Assembly: GCA_002729295.1 (NCBI GenBank)
Contig: PBTU01000183.1
Location: forward strand, 1 to 18,312
Direction of reading: 5' to 3'
Source: Verrucomicrobiales bacterium
Lineage (GTDB): Bacteria; Verrucomicrobiota; Verrucomicrobiia; Verrucomicrobiales; Akkermansiaceae
Length of the DNA stretch: 18,312 bases
Part shown: piece after piece, positions 1 to 6,803 of the stretch
Position numbering within the stretch: position 1 is the first letter of the stretch
Layout: every line of letters starts with the position of its first letter
Notes under the pieces: generated by a model
Database searches by the model: none
What the model was told of the DNA's origin: nothing
What the model saw: only the letters and a program-made list of their open reading frames with translations
Program-made: the position numbers and the translations under genes

Positions 1-1290
1 CAGCCCCCGCTTTTCCCCGCCCGCGCCAAGCGCATCATCTTCCTGTTCATGTCCGGCGGTCCCAGCCATGTCGACAGCTTCGACTACAAACCGGATCTCA
101 TCAAAAGTAACGGCAAGGGCTTCGACTTTGTCGGCGTCCGTAAAACCACCTTCGGAAAAAAGAGCGAGCGCAAACTCCTCAAGCCACTCTGGGATTTCAA
201 ACAATACGGCGAATCCGGCCAGTGGGTCAGCGAACTCTTTCCCCACATCGGCAAGCACGTCGACGATCTTTGCTTCATTCACTCGATGCATACCGAAGGC
301 GTTGCCCACGGCCCGTCGACACTTTTCCTGCACACCGGAGCGACCAACCTCGTCCGCCCCTCGATGGGCAGCTGGGTGACTTACGGACTGGGAACGGAAA
401 ACGAAAACCTTCCCGGCTTCGTCACCATCATGCCATCCTCCAGCAAAGGCGGACCGCGCAATTATTCGAACGCCTTCCTCCCCGCGATCCACCAGGGTAC
501 CTCGGTCGGACGGGCCGGACTCCCGGCTTCAAAAGCCACCATTCGCAACCTCAACAACACCCACCTCCCCCACGACGTCCAAAGTCGTCAGTTCAATTTC
601 CTGCAGGAACTCAACCGCCAGCAAGCCGGTATAAAATCCGATCGTAATCTCGATGCAGCTATCGAATCATTTGATCTCGCCTTTCGCATGCAGATGAATG
701 CCCCCGACATTCTCGATCTCTCCGATGAATCAAAATCGACCAAAGAGATGTATGGCATCGGAGAAAACTCCACCGACACCTACGGTCGACAATGCCTCAT
801 GGCACGCAGACTTGCCGAAAGCGGCGTGCGATTCATTCAGGTGAACTACGCTGATGAATCGGTGAATCCCAAGTGGGACCAACATTCCAACATGCCCAAG
901 CACAAGGTCCATGCCGAGGCTACCGATCAACCGGTCGCGGCTCTCCTCCAGGACCTCAAACAACGCGGGCTTTTGGAAGACACCATCGTCTGGTGGGGCG
1001 GCGAATTCGGCCGCACGCCATTCTCGCAGGGAAAAGACGGACGGGACCACAACCCGCGCGGCTTTACCACTTGGCTCGCTGGTGGCGGAACCAAGCCCGG
1101 TTACGCCCACGGAGCAACCGACGAGATCGGCCACGAAGCGGTCAGCGGCCGCCTGCACATGCACGACCTTCACGCCACCATGCTCCACCTTCTCGGCCTG
1201 GACCACGAGCGCCTCACCTACAACTATGCAGGCCGCGACTTCCGCCTCACCGACGTATTTGGCAAGGTTGAATCCAAGCTCTTTGCCTAA
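1..1290 (+). CDS. DUF1501 family protein, 5' end outside the window
   Basis: The frame is open from the first base, and the residues before the internal Met at 49 (ending RAKRIIFLFMSGGPSHVD) are typical of the conserved N-terminal block of DUF1501, so the true start lies upstream; probably some 50 residues with a Tat-type signal are missing. Later family blocks are intact: WWGGEFGRTPF, GRDHNPRGFTTWLAGGG, HGATDEIGHEAV and HDLHATMLHLLGLDHERLTY, then GRDFRLTDVFGKV at the C-terminus. DUF1501 proteins are secreted members of the alkaline phosphatase/sulfatase-like fold whose substrate is unknown. In Planctomycetota and Verrucomicrobiota they usually sit directly downstream of a PSD1 cytochrome gene, so such a gene is expected just upstream of this window. 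It converges on recA. Confidence 0.93.
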   Translation, partial: QPPLFPARAKRIIFLFMSGGPSHVDSFDYKPDLIKSNGKGFDFVGVRKTTFGKKSERKLLKPLWDFKQYGESGQWVSELFPHIGKHVDDLCFIHSMHTEGVAHGPSTLFLHTGATNLVRPSMGSWVTYGLGTENENLPGFVTIMPSSSKGGPRNYSNAFLPAIHQGTSVGRAGLPASKATIRNLNNTHLPHDVQSRQFNFLQELNRQQAGIKSDRNLDAAIESFDLAFRMQMNAPDILDLSDESKSTKEMYGIGENSTDTYGRQCLMARRLAESGVRFIQVNYADESVNPKWDQHSNMPKHKVHAEATDQPVAALLQDLKQRGLLEDTIVWWGGEFGRTPFSQGKDGRDHNPRGFTTWLAGGGTKPGYAHGATDEIGHEAVSGRLHMHDLHATMLHLLGLDHERLTYNYAGRDFRLTDVFGKVESKLFA

Positions 1291-1294
1291 ACGC

Positions 1295-1324
1295 AAAACA
1301 CCGCCCCATTCGGAGCGGCGTTTT
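1295..1324. terminator. Bidirectional terminator between DUF1501 gene and recA
   Basis: An imperfect inverted repeat begins AAAACACCGCCCC and ends GGAGCGGCGTTTT around a short loop. It has two mismatches, with A-run and T-run arms that would give a U-tail in either direction. It starts 4 nt after the DUF1501 stop and lies 37 nt from the recA stop, so it can serve both convergent genes. Seen by inspection; folding energy was not computed. Confidence 0.7.
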
Positions 1325-1361
1325 AAAGCATAATTTTTATCCAGGCTGTCAAAGACCGCGA

Positions 1362-2441
1362 TTATTTTTCGGAAAGCTTTTCCTTAACCTTCTCTTCGAG
1401 TTCGGCGTAGAGCGACTCATCAGCTTTCAGAGCGACTTTTGCTCCATCACGGCCTTGCGCGAGTTGGGCACCATCGTAGCTGAACCAACTGCCGCGCTTT
1501 TGCACGATGTCGAATTCTAAGGCGAGATCGAGGAGTGATCCAACATTGGATATCCCTTCGTTATACATGATGTCGAACTCGGCATCGCGGAAAGGAGGAG
1601 CAACTTTGTTCTTCACGATCTTAACCTTGGTGCGGTTGCCCTGAACCGTTCCATCCGTTGCTTTGATCTGGCCAATACGGCGAATATCAACACGAACAGA
1701 GGAGAAGAATTTCAAGGCGCGGCCACCGGGAGTGGTTTCGGGGCTGCCGAACATGACGCCAATCTTTTCACGGATCTGGTTGGTGAAGATGCAGGTGGTG
1801 CGGGCGCGGGAAATGAGGCCGGTGAGCTTCCGCATCGCGGCGCTCATGAGGCGGGCCTGCACGCCGACGGTGGAATCGCCGATCTCGCCGGCAAGTTCCT
1901 GCTTGGTAACAAGGGCAGCCACGGAATCGAGCACAACGACGTCGATGGCGTTCGAGCGAACGAGAGTTTCCACGATCTGAAGGGCTTCTTCACCGGAAGA
2001 GGGCTGTGAGACGAGAAGATCGTCGAGATTCACGCCCAACCGACGGGCGTACGAAGGATCGAGAGCATGCTCGACATCGATGAAGGCCGCGAGTCCCCCG
2101 CTCTTCTGGGCTTGGGCAATTGCGGTGAGGGTGAGCGTGGTTTTACCAGAAGATTCCGGTCCGAAGATCTCTACAATTCGTCCCCTAGGGAAGCCGCCGA
2201 CTCCGAGAGCGCGGTCGATCAGGAGGTTTCCGGTTGGGATAGCTTCGACATCCATACTGGTGTCGTCGCCCAGGCGCATGATGGCGGCATCCCCGAAGTC
2301 TTTTTGAATCTGTGTAATGGCAAGATCGAGGTTCTTCTTACGGGCCACGGCCAACTTATCTTCGGCGGCGGAGGTGGGAGTGGTAGCCGCTTTGGCTTTC
2401 TTCTCGGACATGGCGGCAGTTTTAACGGTAGTAGTACTCAT
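1362..2441 (-). CDS. recA: RecA recombinase
   Basis: RecA is the ATP-dependent strand-exchange protein of homologous recombination and the co-protease that triggers LexA self-cleavage. The 359-residue product has Walker A GPESSGKTT at about 94-102, Walker B VVVLDSVAAL at about 168-177, the L1 region EIGDSTVGVQARLMS, and the L2/signature region from NQIREKIGVMFGSPETTPGG to ALKFFSSVR at about 221-250. The N-terminus is about 25 residues longer than in E. coli and rich in Ala, Lys and Thr. An in-frame Met at residue 11 is an alternative start, and neither start has a clear Shine-Dalgarno sequence. The C-terminal tail is acidic/basic (ELEEKVKEKLSEK). A candidate LexA operator lies 67 bp upstream, suggesting SOS control. 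Confidence 0.98.
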   Translation of the reverse strand: MSTTTVKTAAMSEKKAKAATTPTSAAEDKLAVARKKNLDLAITQIQKDFGDAAIMRLGDDTSMDVEAIPTGNLLIDRALGVGGFPRGRIVEIFGPESSGKTTLTLTAIAQAQKSGGLAAFIDVEHALDPSYARRLGVNLDDLLVSQPSSGEEALQIVETLVRSNAIDVVVLDSVAALVTKQELAGEIGDSTVGVQARLMSAAMRKLTGLISRARTTCIFTNQIREKIGVMFGSPETTPGGRALKFFSSVRVDIRRIGQIKATDGTVQGNRTKVKIVKNKVAPPFRDAEFDIMYNEGISNVGSLLDLALEFDIVQKRGSWFSYDGAQLAQGRDGAKVALKADESLYAELEEKVKEKLSEK

Positions 2442-2475
2442 GACAATGTTTGGTGTAGGTAACTGCGTGGAACTT

Positions 2476-2495
2476 ATTCTAATGAACAGTGTTCA
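2476..2495 (-). promoter_or_regulatory. Candidate recA -10 with adjacent perfect palindrome
   Basis: On the - strand TAGAAT (2476-2481) resembles a -10 box, 34 nt before the recA start codon. Directly upstream, 2483-2495 reads TGAACAGTGTTCA, a perfect 13-bp palindrome with a single central base. It is built of the same TGTTC/GAACA half-sites as the LexA motif, but in inverted order and with 1-nt spacing. A protein bound here would cover the -10/-35 spacer. No good -35 was found, so the promoter assignment is tentative. Confidence 0.45.
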
Positions 2496-2508
2496 ATCAA
2501 GAAAAAAG

Positions 2509-2522
2509 TGTTCAAAAGATCA
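2509..2522. promoter_or_regulatory. Candidate LexA (SOS) operator upstream of recA
   Basis: The 14-mer TGTTCAAAAGATCA matches the published Verrucomicrobia LexA consensus TGTTC-N4-GAACA at 9 of 10 defined positions; the single mismatch is GATCA for GAACA. It lies in the 126-bp region between divergent recA and the DUF1439 gene, 67 bp from the recA start and 45 bp from the other start. recA is the most conserved member of SOS regulons, which supports the assignment. Which of the two promoters it controls cannot be told from sequence. Confidence 0.7.
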
Positions 2523-2567
2523 CTTTTCTTAAAAATTGCGATTTAGGCGGCTTCCCGCACTCTTTCC

Positions 2568-3134
2568 ATGGTGAAAAAAGGCATCCTCCTCATCCTTGGT
2601 CTTCAGGTCCTGCTTGCAGTCATTGTCGGCTGTATCTTCGTAAAAAATGGACGATTTGGTTCCGATGGACTGACTCTCTCCTTGAGCGAGGAGGACATTC
2701 GAGGGCGCTTGGGCAAGAAGTTCCCTAAAACAGAAAAACTCCTTGAGGTCATTCCCGTCCTCATCGAAGAGCCCAAGGTTGAATTTACCGAGGGGAGCAA
2801 CCGGGTCCGCCTCTCCCTCGCCGCCCGTTTCGACATTCCCTTTTCCAAGAAATACGAGGCCTCCACCGTTTTCAGCGGAAGTATTCGCTACGAAACCTCC
2901 GACAAAACCCTCCGTCTAACAAACGCCGAGGTGGAAGGACTGACCGGTACTAAAATTCCAGATAAATTCGAAGATCCACTTAAAATGCTCATGACGCTGC
3001 TAGCAAAGAACTACCTCGAAGATATGGTTGTCCATGAGCTCAAGCCCAAGGACCTCACCTACAAAGCTGCGCGATGGCTTCTTAAGAAAGTCGAAGTCCG
3101 TGATCAGATGCTCGAGATTACCCTCGGACTGTAA
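2568..3134 (+). CDS. DUF1439 (YceB-like) predicted lipoprotein
   Basis: The 188-residue product starts MVKK followed by a hydrophobic stretch and IVGC (Cys22), which fits a lipobox, so it is probably a lipid-anchored envelope protein. The rest matches the pattern of DUF1439/YceB proteins: LSLSEEDIRGRLGKKFP near 36-53, EEPKVEFTEGSNRVRLSLAA, a FSGSIRYETSDKTLRLTNAEVEGL block, then a helical region with a VVHELKPKDLTYKAA motif. The biochemical role of the family is not known. It is transcribed away from recA and shares its upstream region, including the candidate LexA operator. A 50-bp gap separates it from ndk on the same strand. If the lipobox is not used, the N-terminus would be an uncleaved membrane anchor. 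Confidence 0.8.
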   Translation: MVKKGILLILGLQVLLAVIVGCIFVKNGRFGSDGLTLSLSEEDIRGRLGKKFPKTEKLLEVIPVLIEEPKVEFTEGSNRVRLSLAARFDIPFSKKYEASTVFSGSIRYETSDKTLRLTNAEVEGLTGTKIPDKFEDPLKMLMTLLAKNYLEDMVVHELKPKDLTYKAARWLLKKVEVRDQMLEITLGL

Positions 3135-3142
3135 GCCCGCAG

Positions 3143-3171
3143 TTGACACTTCCACGGTGGTCGGCTTAGTT
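3143..3171 (+). promoter_or_regulatory. Possible ndk promoter
   Basis: A perfect -35 hexamer TTGACA (3143-3148) lies 17 bp upstream of TTAGTT (3166-3171), which matches the -10 consensus poorly. The ndk start codon follows at 3185, so transcripts would have a very short leader. The weak -10 keeps confidence low. Confidence 0.3.
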
Positions 3172-3184
3172 CCCTCCCGAAATC

Positions 3185-3622
3185 ATGGCTATCGAAAATA
3201 CATTGATCCTCTTTAAGCCCGACGCCGTTCAGAAGAACCTCGTTGGTGCCGTCCTCGCCCGCTATCAAGCCGAAGGCTTCACTATTCGTGGCATTAAGAT
3301 GATGTCCCTTTCCGACGAACTTCTCGCCGAACACTACTCGCACATCGCGGAGATGCCTTTCTTTCCTTCTGTGCGTAACTTCATGCAGGAAACTCCCGTC
3401 GTCGCTCTCGCACTCTCCGGAGACAATATCATCAGCCGCGTCCGTGACCTTCTCGGACCAACCGATTCCACCGAAGCCGCTCCGGGAACACTCCGTGGTG
3501 ATTACGGCGACAAGACAGGCGACTCCAAGATGCGTAACATCTGCCACGCTTCCGATGGCCCCGAAGCCGCTGAAGCCGAGCTCAAGCGTTTCTTCAACGA
3601 AGGCGAACTCTTTGATCTCTAG
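3185..3622 (+). CDS. ndk: Nucleoside diphosphate kinase
   Basis: Ndk transfers the gamma phosphate of ATP to NDPs through a phospho-histidine to balance (d)NTP pools in the cytoplasm. The 145-residue length is normal. The N-terminus ENTLILFKPDAVQKNLVG carries the conserved KPD(A/G)V block. The active-site stretch NICHASDGPEAAEAELKRFF contains the catalytic His121 and the Ser/Asp that follow it, and RGDYGDKTGDSKMRN is the usual loop before it. The stop codon overlaps the stop of mnmM on the other strand through the self-complementary tetranucleotide CTAG (3619-3622). No Shine-Dalgarno is evident before the ATG. Confidence 0.98.
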   Translation: MAIENTLILFKPDAVQKNLVGAVLARYQAEGFTIRGIKMMSLSDELLAEHYSHIAEMPFFPSVRNFMQETPVVALALSGDNIISRVRDLLGPTDSTEAAPGTLRGDYGDKTGDSKMRNICHASDGPEAAEAELKRFFNEGELFDL

Positions 3623-4179
3623 GTCACCGACAAACGCCAAACAGTTACTAAAAAGGGTCGCCCCTCGTGGCGGCCTTTTTCATTATGGAATTCCACGCGG
3701 AAATGATCAGGCAGGCGCACAGCCCAGGCCAATACCTCCTCGGCTTCCTCCCCCCCCCCCGGATGGCCGGGATAACACACGCAGGTGATGACTCCCCCTG
3801 ATCGCAACAATTCCAGGGAAATATTCAGGGCCTTCAAAGTGGATCGCGATCTGGTAATCATCCCCTGATCCGCTCCTGGAAAATAGCCAAGATTAAAGGT
3901 CACCGCGGAGACCTCTCCGGGAACAAAGTCCTTCATCCGGGTATGACTCGCTTCCACCAACTCACAACGCTCCATCACTCCGGCCTCTGTCAGTCGCCTC
4001 TGTGACGATTCGATGGCTTGATCCTGAATATCAAATCCAATCACCCGCCCTTCTTTTCCAACCAATCCGGCCAGAAAAAGAGCATCGTGGCCATTCCCCA
4101 AAGTTGCATCGACCGCCAGATCCCCTGATCGAAGAACGGAAGCTAGTTGTTCATGAGCGAGCATGGTGGCTCGTTTCAT
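3619..4179 (-). CDS. mnmM: YtqB-type tRNA wobble-uridine methyltransferase (MnmM)
   Basis: This 186-residue class I SAM-dependent methyltransferase matches Bacillus YtqB closely in pattern and length. Seen motifs are DATLGNGHDALFLA (SAM motif I, 24-37), an acidic end of strand 2 at GFDIQ (48-52), FNLGYFPGADQ (95-105), CYPGHPGGGEEAEEV (135-149) and the C-terminal RPFLVTVWRL. MnmM methylates the aminomethyl group of 5-aminomethyl-2-thiouridine at wobble position 34, finishing mnm5s2U; older annotation calls it putative rRNA methylase (PF06962). The start ATG overlaps the stop of the upstream peptidase gene (ATGA), implying translational coupling. Two oddities: an 11-G homopolymer encodes Gly141-143, and a terminator-like hairpin oriented for ndk lies in its 3' coding end. 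Confidence 0.85.
   Translation of the reverse strand: MKRATMLAHEQLASVLRSGDLAVDATLGNGHDALFLAGLVGKEGRVIGFDIQDQAIESSQRRLTEAGVMERCELVEASHTRMKDFVPGEVSAVTFNLGYFPGADQGMITRSRSTLKALNISLELLRSGGVITCVCYPGHPGGGEEAEEVLAWAVRLPDHFRVEFHNEKGRHEGRPFLVTVWRLSVT
3650..3680 (+). terminator. ndk terminator inside the 3' coding end of mnmM
   Basis: AAAAAGG (3650-3656) pairs with CCTTTTT (3674-3680) and CGCC (3659-3662) with GGCG (3669-3672), with a one-base bulge and a loop around CCTCGT. It begins 28 nt after the ndk stop and ends in a T-run on the + strand. The same bases encode part of the mnmM C-terminus (KGRHEGRPF). Confidence 0.65.
3750..3760 (-). repeat. 11-base G tract (C on +) within mnmM
   Basis: Eleven consecutive C on the + strand give a G11 run in the mnmM coding strand, spanning the last base of Pro140, three Gly codons (GGG) and the first base of Glu144. 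With 11 bases the frame is intact and the protein lines up with YtqB without gaps here. Loss or gain of one base would truncate or change the last ~43 residues. Confidence 0.9.
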
Positions 4180-5441
4180 GGTCGGAAGGAAAAGGTGTAG
4201 TATGCCGTGGCGTCGAGCTCGGCGACGGGCATGCGACGCGGCTTGGTCTGACCGGCCCAGCTTTCTAGAAAAAGCACTTCCTTTCGCCCATCATTGAAGC
4301 CCACCAAAACCGAGGCATGCAGCGGCGATTCGGAATTTGGCAGGATTTTAAAATCCAGCGCTGGAAATTTAGATTCCCCACCGTCCTCTATGTCGCGCGA
4401 GATTCGCGTATGCAGACGATCCCGATCCTGCCCCCAACGTCGCCACACGATCACCGGCATTCCGGCTTGCAGAGAACGTCGTACCGTGGCGTGACTGTAG
4501 TCGCGTGACCGGTCCATCGAGAATCCGGCCTCCTTGGCCACAGCTTTGTAAATCCCCATCATATCCGACCCAGCAGCCGAGCCGGTGTTCTGAAATTTTC
4601 CGGCAACTGCGAGCCAGTCTTCGTCGAGGTTGAGCCCCAAATACCGAGCCACCATGGTGAGGGTATTCAACCCGCAATAAGGCCGGTAACCCTGCGGAAC
4701 AATGGGCACCTCGTTGAGAATAACATCGCCGTTTTCGCTTCGCTGGGCTTTTTTGGCCAAGCCTCTCAGACGCGCGCTTGAGGAAATTTTCTCCGTCGAT
4801 TGATCCAACCACGATCCCGGGATCTTTCCTTTCTTGCGAATCGACAACCTCAACAAACGATCCGGTGCCGAGAGCAACCTCACCGTCCGGTCATCTATTT
4901 GAAACTCCGTCATCTCAGCCCGCAACGCACGAGCGCGACCCCGTTGAATATCGCGCGCTTTTCCCGATCTCTTTTTCAATTCCTTCTCCAGCTTCTCTAG
5001 CCGATCTTGATAAAGTTCTTTGAATTCCGTCTGCCGAATAGTCACCAGACGTCGCATCTCTGCGATGGCCTCTTTACGACTGAGATTCTTTGGGACTTTT
5101 TCCTGTTGATAGTATCCAAAAAATGAACCGGCATCAGCGAAAGTTACTTGTAGTTCCTCCAGCTCTTCTCCCCGGCGGTTCGCTTTTACCAAAATGGTTT
5201 CTACCCCAAATATTTTTGGCCGGGCCATGAGATAGCTCTCCTCTAGGTAATCCGTGGCCACACCGGGAACCCAACGACCGGGGAGCACACCATCGTCACT
5301 CCACCCTGCCCCCGCGAGAAACTCTTCAGTCAGATCCTCGTCATCAAGCGGGCTATTGCTTACGCCTAGAACTCCGAGAATTGAATTGGGCAAAGCATGC
5401 ACCACCCCAAAACACAGACAGAAAAAAACCACTAGTTTCAT
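4176..5441 (-). CDS. Secreted C39-like cysteine peptidase with coiled coil
   Basis: The 421-residue product begins with a signal peptide (MKLVVFFCLCFGVVHA, probable cleavage near 16). Residues about 35-115 form an unrecognised domain, about 120-180 a charged helical, likely coiled-coil segment rich in Lys, Glu and Arg. The C-terminal ~175 residues resemble the papain-like C39/C39_2 fold: VPQGYRPYCGLNTLTMVARYLG with candidate nucleophile Cys256, then LHASVLVGFND with candidate His375, and FLESWAG (393-397) where a third catalytic residue could sit. An action as protease, transglutaminase-like enzyme or inactive binder cannot be separated by sequence alone. It is the fifth gene of the lpxD/OmpH cluster, 54 bp after an OmpH gene, and overlaps mnmM by 4 nt. 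A periplasmic or outer-membrane-facing role is inferred. Confidence 0.7.
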   Translation of the reverse strand: MKLVVFFCLCFGVVHALPNSILGVLGVSNSPLDDEDLTEEFLAGAGWSDDGVLPGRWVPGVATDYLEESYLMARPKIFGVETILVKANRRGEELEELQVTFADAGSFFGYYQQEKVPKNLSRKEAIAEMRRLVTIRQTEFKELYQDRLEKLEKELKKRSGKARDIQRGRARALRAEMTEFQIDDRTVRLLSAPDRLLRLSIRKKGKIPGSWLDQSTEKISSSARLRGLAKKAQRSENGDVILNEVPIVPQGYRPYCGLNTLTMVARYLGLNLDEDWLAVAGKFQNTGSAAGSDMMGIYKAVAKEAGFSMDRSRDYSHATVRRSLQAGMPVIVWRRWGQDRDRLHTRISRDIEDGGESKFPALDFKILPNSESPLHASVLVGFNDGRKEVLFLESWAGQTKPRRMPVAELDATAYYTFSFRP

Positions 5442-5495
5442 CCGCCTACCTAAAGGCCAGAACCTGATGGTTTCAACTGGAAAGTAAGATTTAGC

Positions 5496-6101
5496 TTATT
5501 CCTCCTCCTTTTCCTCGGGAGCATCCTTATTAATTCGCTCCAGGAGATTTCCGGTAATGTCGGTGGCATCCTTACAATAGGAAAGGATTGGAACTCCGGC
5601 GCCACTCGACCCCGAGAGGTCAAACACGAAGTCATATCCCTCGGCCTTGGCGACCTCCTGAATGATCGCGATGATCTCCTTGCGATGCTCAGCGAGCTCC
5701 ATGTTGATTTTGTCAGTGAAAGCCGCTTGCTTCTGTCTTGCCCAGGCTACCCGCCCCTTTTGCAAATTATCCGCCTGCTGCTTCTTAAAGGATGCCTCAC
5801 GGAAAATCTGGCTGCGCTGCTCGGCATTAACAGAGCTCCCTTCCCCGCTTTTACGCAGAGCCTCGGCTTCCTCGTTGAGAGCGGTGATCTCCTCGACTTT
5901 CTTCTTATCAAACTCCTTGAGGCGATCTTCGTATTGCTTGAAGGAATCTTGGGTCAGCTTCGTCTTGTAAAAACTATTCAGAAGCCTCTGCATATTCGCC
6001 GAAGCAATCTTATCGGGCTTACCCTCACTTTCCTGGGCGAGTGCAGCGGAGAAAATCATAGCAGCGCCCAAAAGAGCGGCAATTGGCTGGAAAAATTTCA
6101 T
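5496..6101 (-). CDS. OmpH/Skp family periplasmic chaperone, copy C
   Basis: A 201-residue OmpH-family protein. I chose the ATG at 6101; an adjacent in-frame GTG at 6104 would add one residue. The signal peptide MKFFQPIAALLGAAMIFSAALA ends in an ALA cleavage site at 22. A long charged helical region (about 40-140) follows, as expected for the Skp coiled-coil tentacles, then a block shared with the other two copies, YDFVFDLSGSSGAGVPIL and DATDITGNLLERINKDAPEE. Skp trimers hold unfolded outer-membrane proteins on their way to BamA. It lies 21 bp after copy B and 54 bp before the peptidase gene, probably in one transcript. It is the most diverged copy at the N-terminus (ANMQRLLNSFYKT). Confidence 0.85.
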   Translation of the reverse strand: MKFFQPIAALLGAAMIFSAALAQESEGKPDKIASANMQRLLNSFYKTKLTQDSFKQYEDRLKEFDKKKVEEITALNEEAEALRKSGEGSSVNAEQRSQIFREASFKKQQADNLQKGRVAWARQKQAAFTDKINMELAEHRKEIIAIIQEVAKAEGYDFVFDLSGSSGAGVPILSYCKDATDITGNLLERINKDAPEEKEEE

Positions 6102-6122
6102 CACGAGTAGGTTGGTTAAATA

Positions 6123-6749
6123 TTAGTTCGTTTTCTTTTCTTCGGTCGTTTCCGCCGGAGACTCTTTGTTAAGAAGCTTAAGTAAATCATCGGTAAGGTC
6201 TACCTTTTCACGAGCAAAAAGTAAGAACGGGACTTGGGCCGTGGTCAAGCCAGAGCTATCGACAACATAGTCCACATCGGTCGAATCCTTGGCATGTGCA
6301 GCCACACTATTAACCACTTCGATCCGGATTTCGTTCATAATACTCCCCATTTTCTGATTTAAGGCTTTTCCCCGACGCTGGAGGAAATCATCCCGCTCCT
6401 TGCCCAAAGCCTTAATTTTGGCATCGTAAAGCTTCAACTTTTCCAGGCTGGCCCTCCGCTTGGCTTCCGCCAGTGATGGATCACGAAGCTCGGCATCCAA
6501 CAGCTTCATCTCATCATTCATGGCCTTGATCGCCACGATTCGCTCCTGATCGTCCTTTTTGATTTCCTCGCGCTCGACATCCTCTTCAGCCAGGGCCGCT
6601 TTGGTTAAATGATACTCCGTCAGCAGCTTCGCCATGTTGACCGTGCCCAGCTTCATTTTGGGATCGGCACTCGCGGTCAACGGCAATAGAAGCAGGGCAG
6701 CGAAGGCGGCCAACGCCGTCAGTCGGTTCGAAAGTTGGTATCGTTTCAT
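6123..6749 (-). CDS. OmpH/Skp family periplasmic chaperone, copy B
   Basis: The 208-residue product has a signal peptide (residues 1-28, ending LTASA) and the family start KLGTVNMAKLLTEYHLTK. A highly charged helical region runs from about 55 to 150. The C-terminal block VDYVVDSSGLTTAQVPFLL and DLTDDLLKLLNKESP is shared with the other copies, and the tail is a low-complexity Glu/Lys/Thr stretch. Function is inferred as an outer-membrane-protein chaperone like Skp. It follows lpxD by 54 bp and precedes copy C by 21 bp on the same strand. No Shine-Dalgarno is visible before the ATG. Confidence 0.86.
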   Translation of the reverse strand: MKRYQLSNRLTALAAFAALLLLPLTASADPKMKLGTVNMAKLLTEYHLTKAALAEEDVEREEIKKDDQERIVAIKAMNDEMKLLDAELRDPSLAEAKRRASLEKLKLYDAKIKALGKERDDFLQRRGKALNQKMGSIMNEIRIEVVNSVAAHAKDSTDVDYVVDSSGLTTAQVPFLLFAREKVDLTDDLLKLLNKESPAETTEEKKTN

Positions 6750-6803
6750 AATCAGTTGTTGAAAAATTGAATCACTTGATCGGCCTAGAGGAAGGTCTCA
6801 TTC

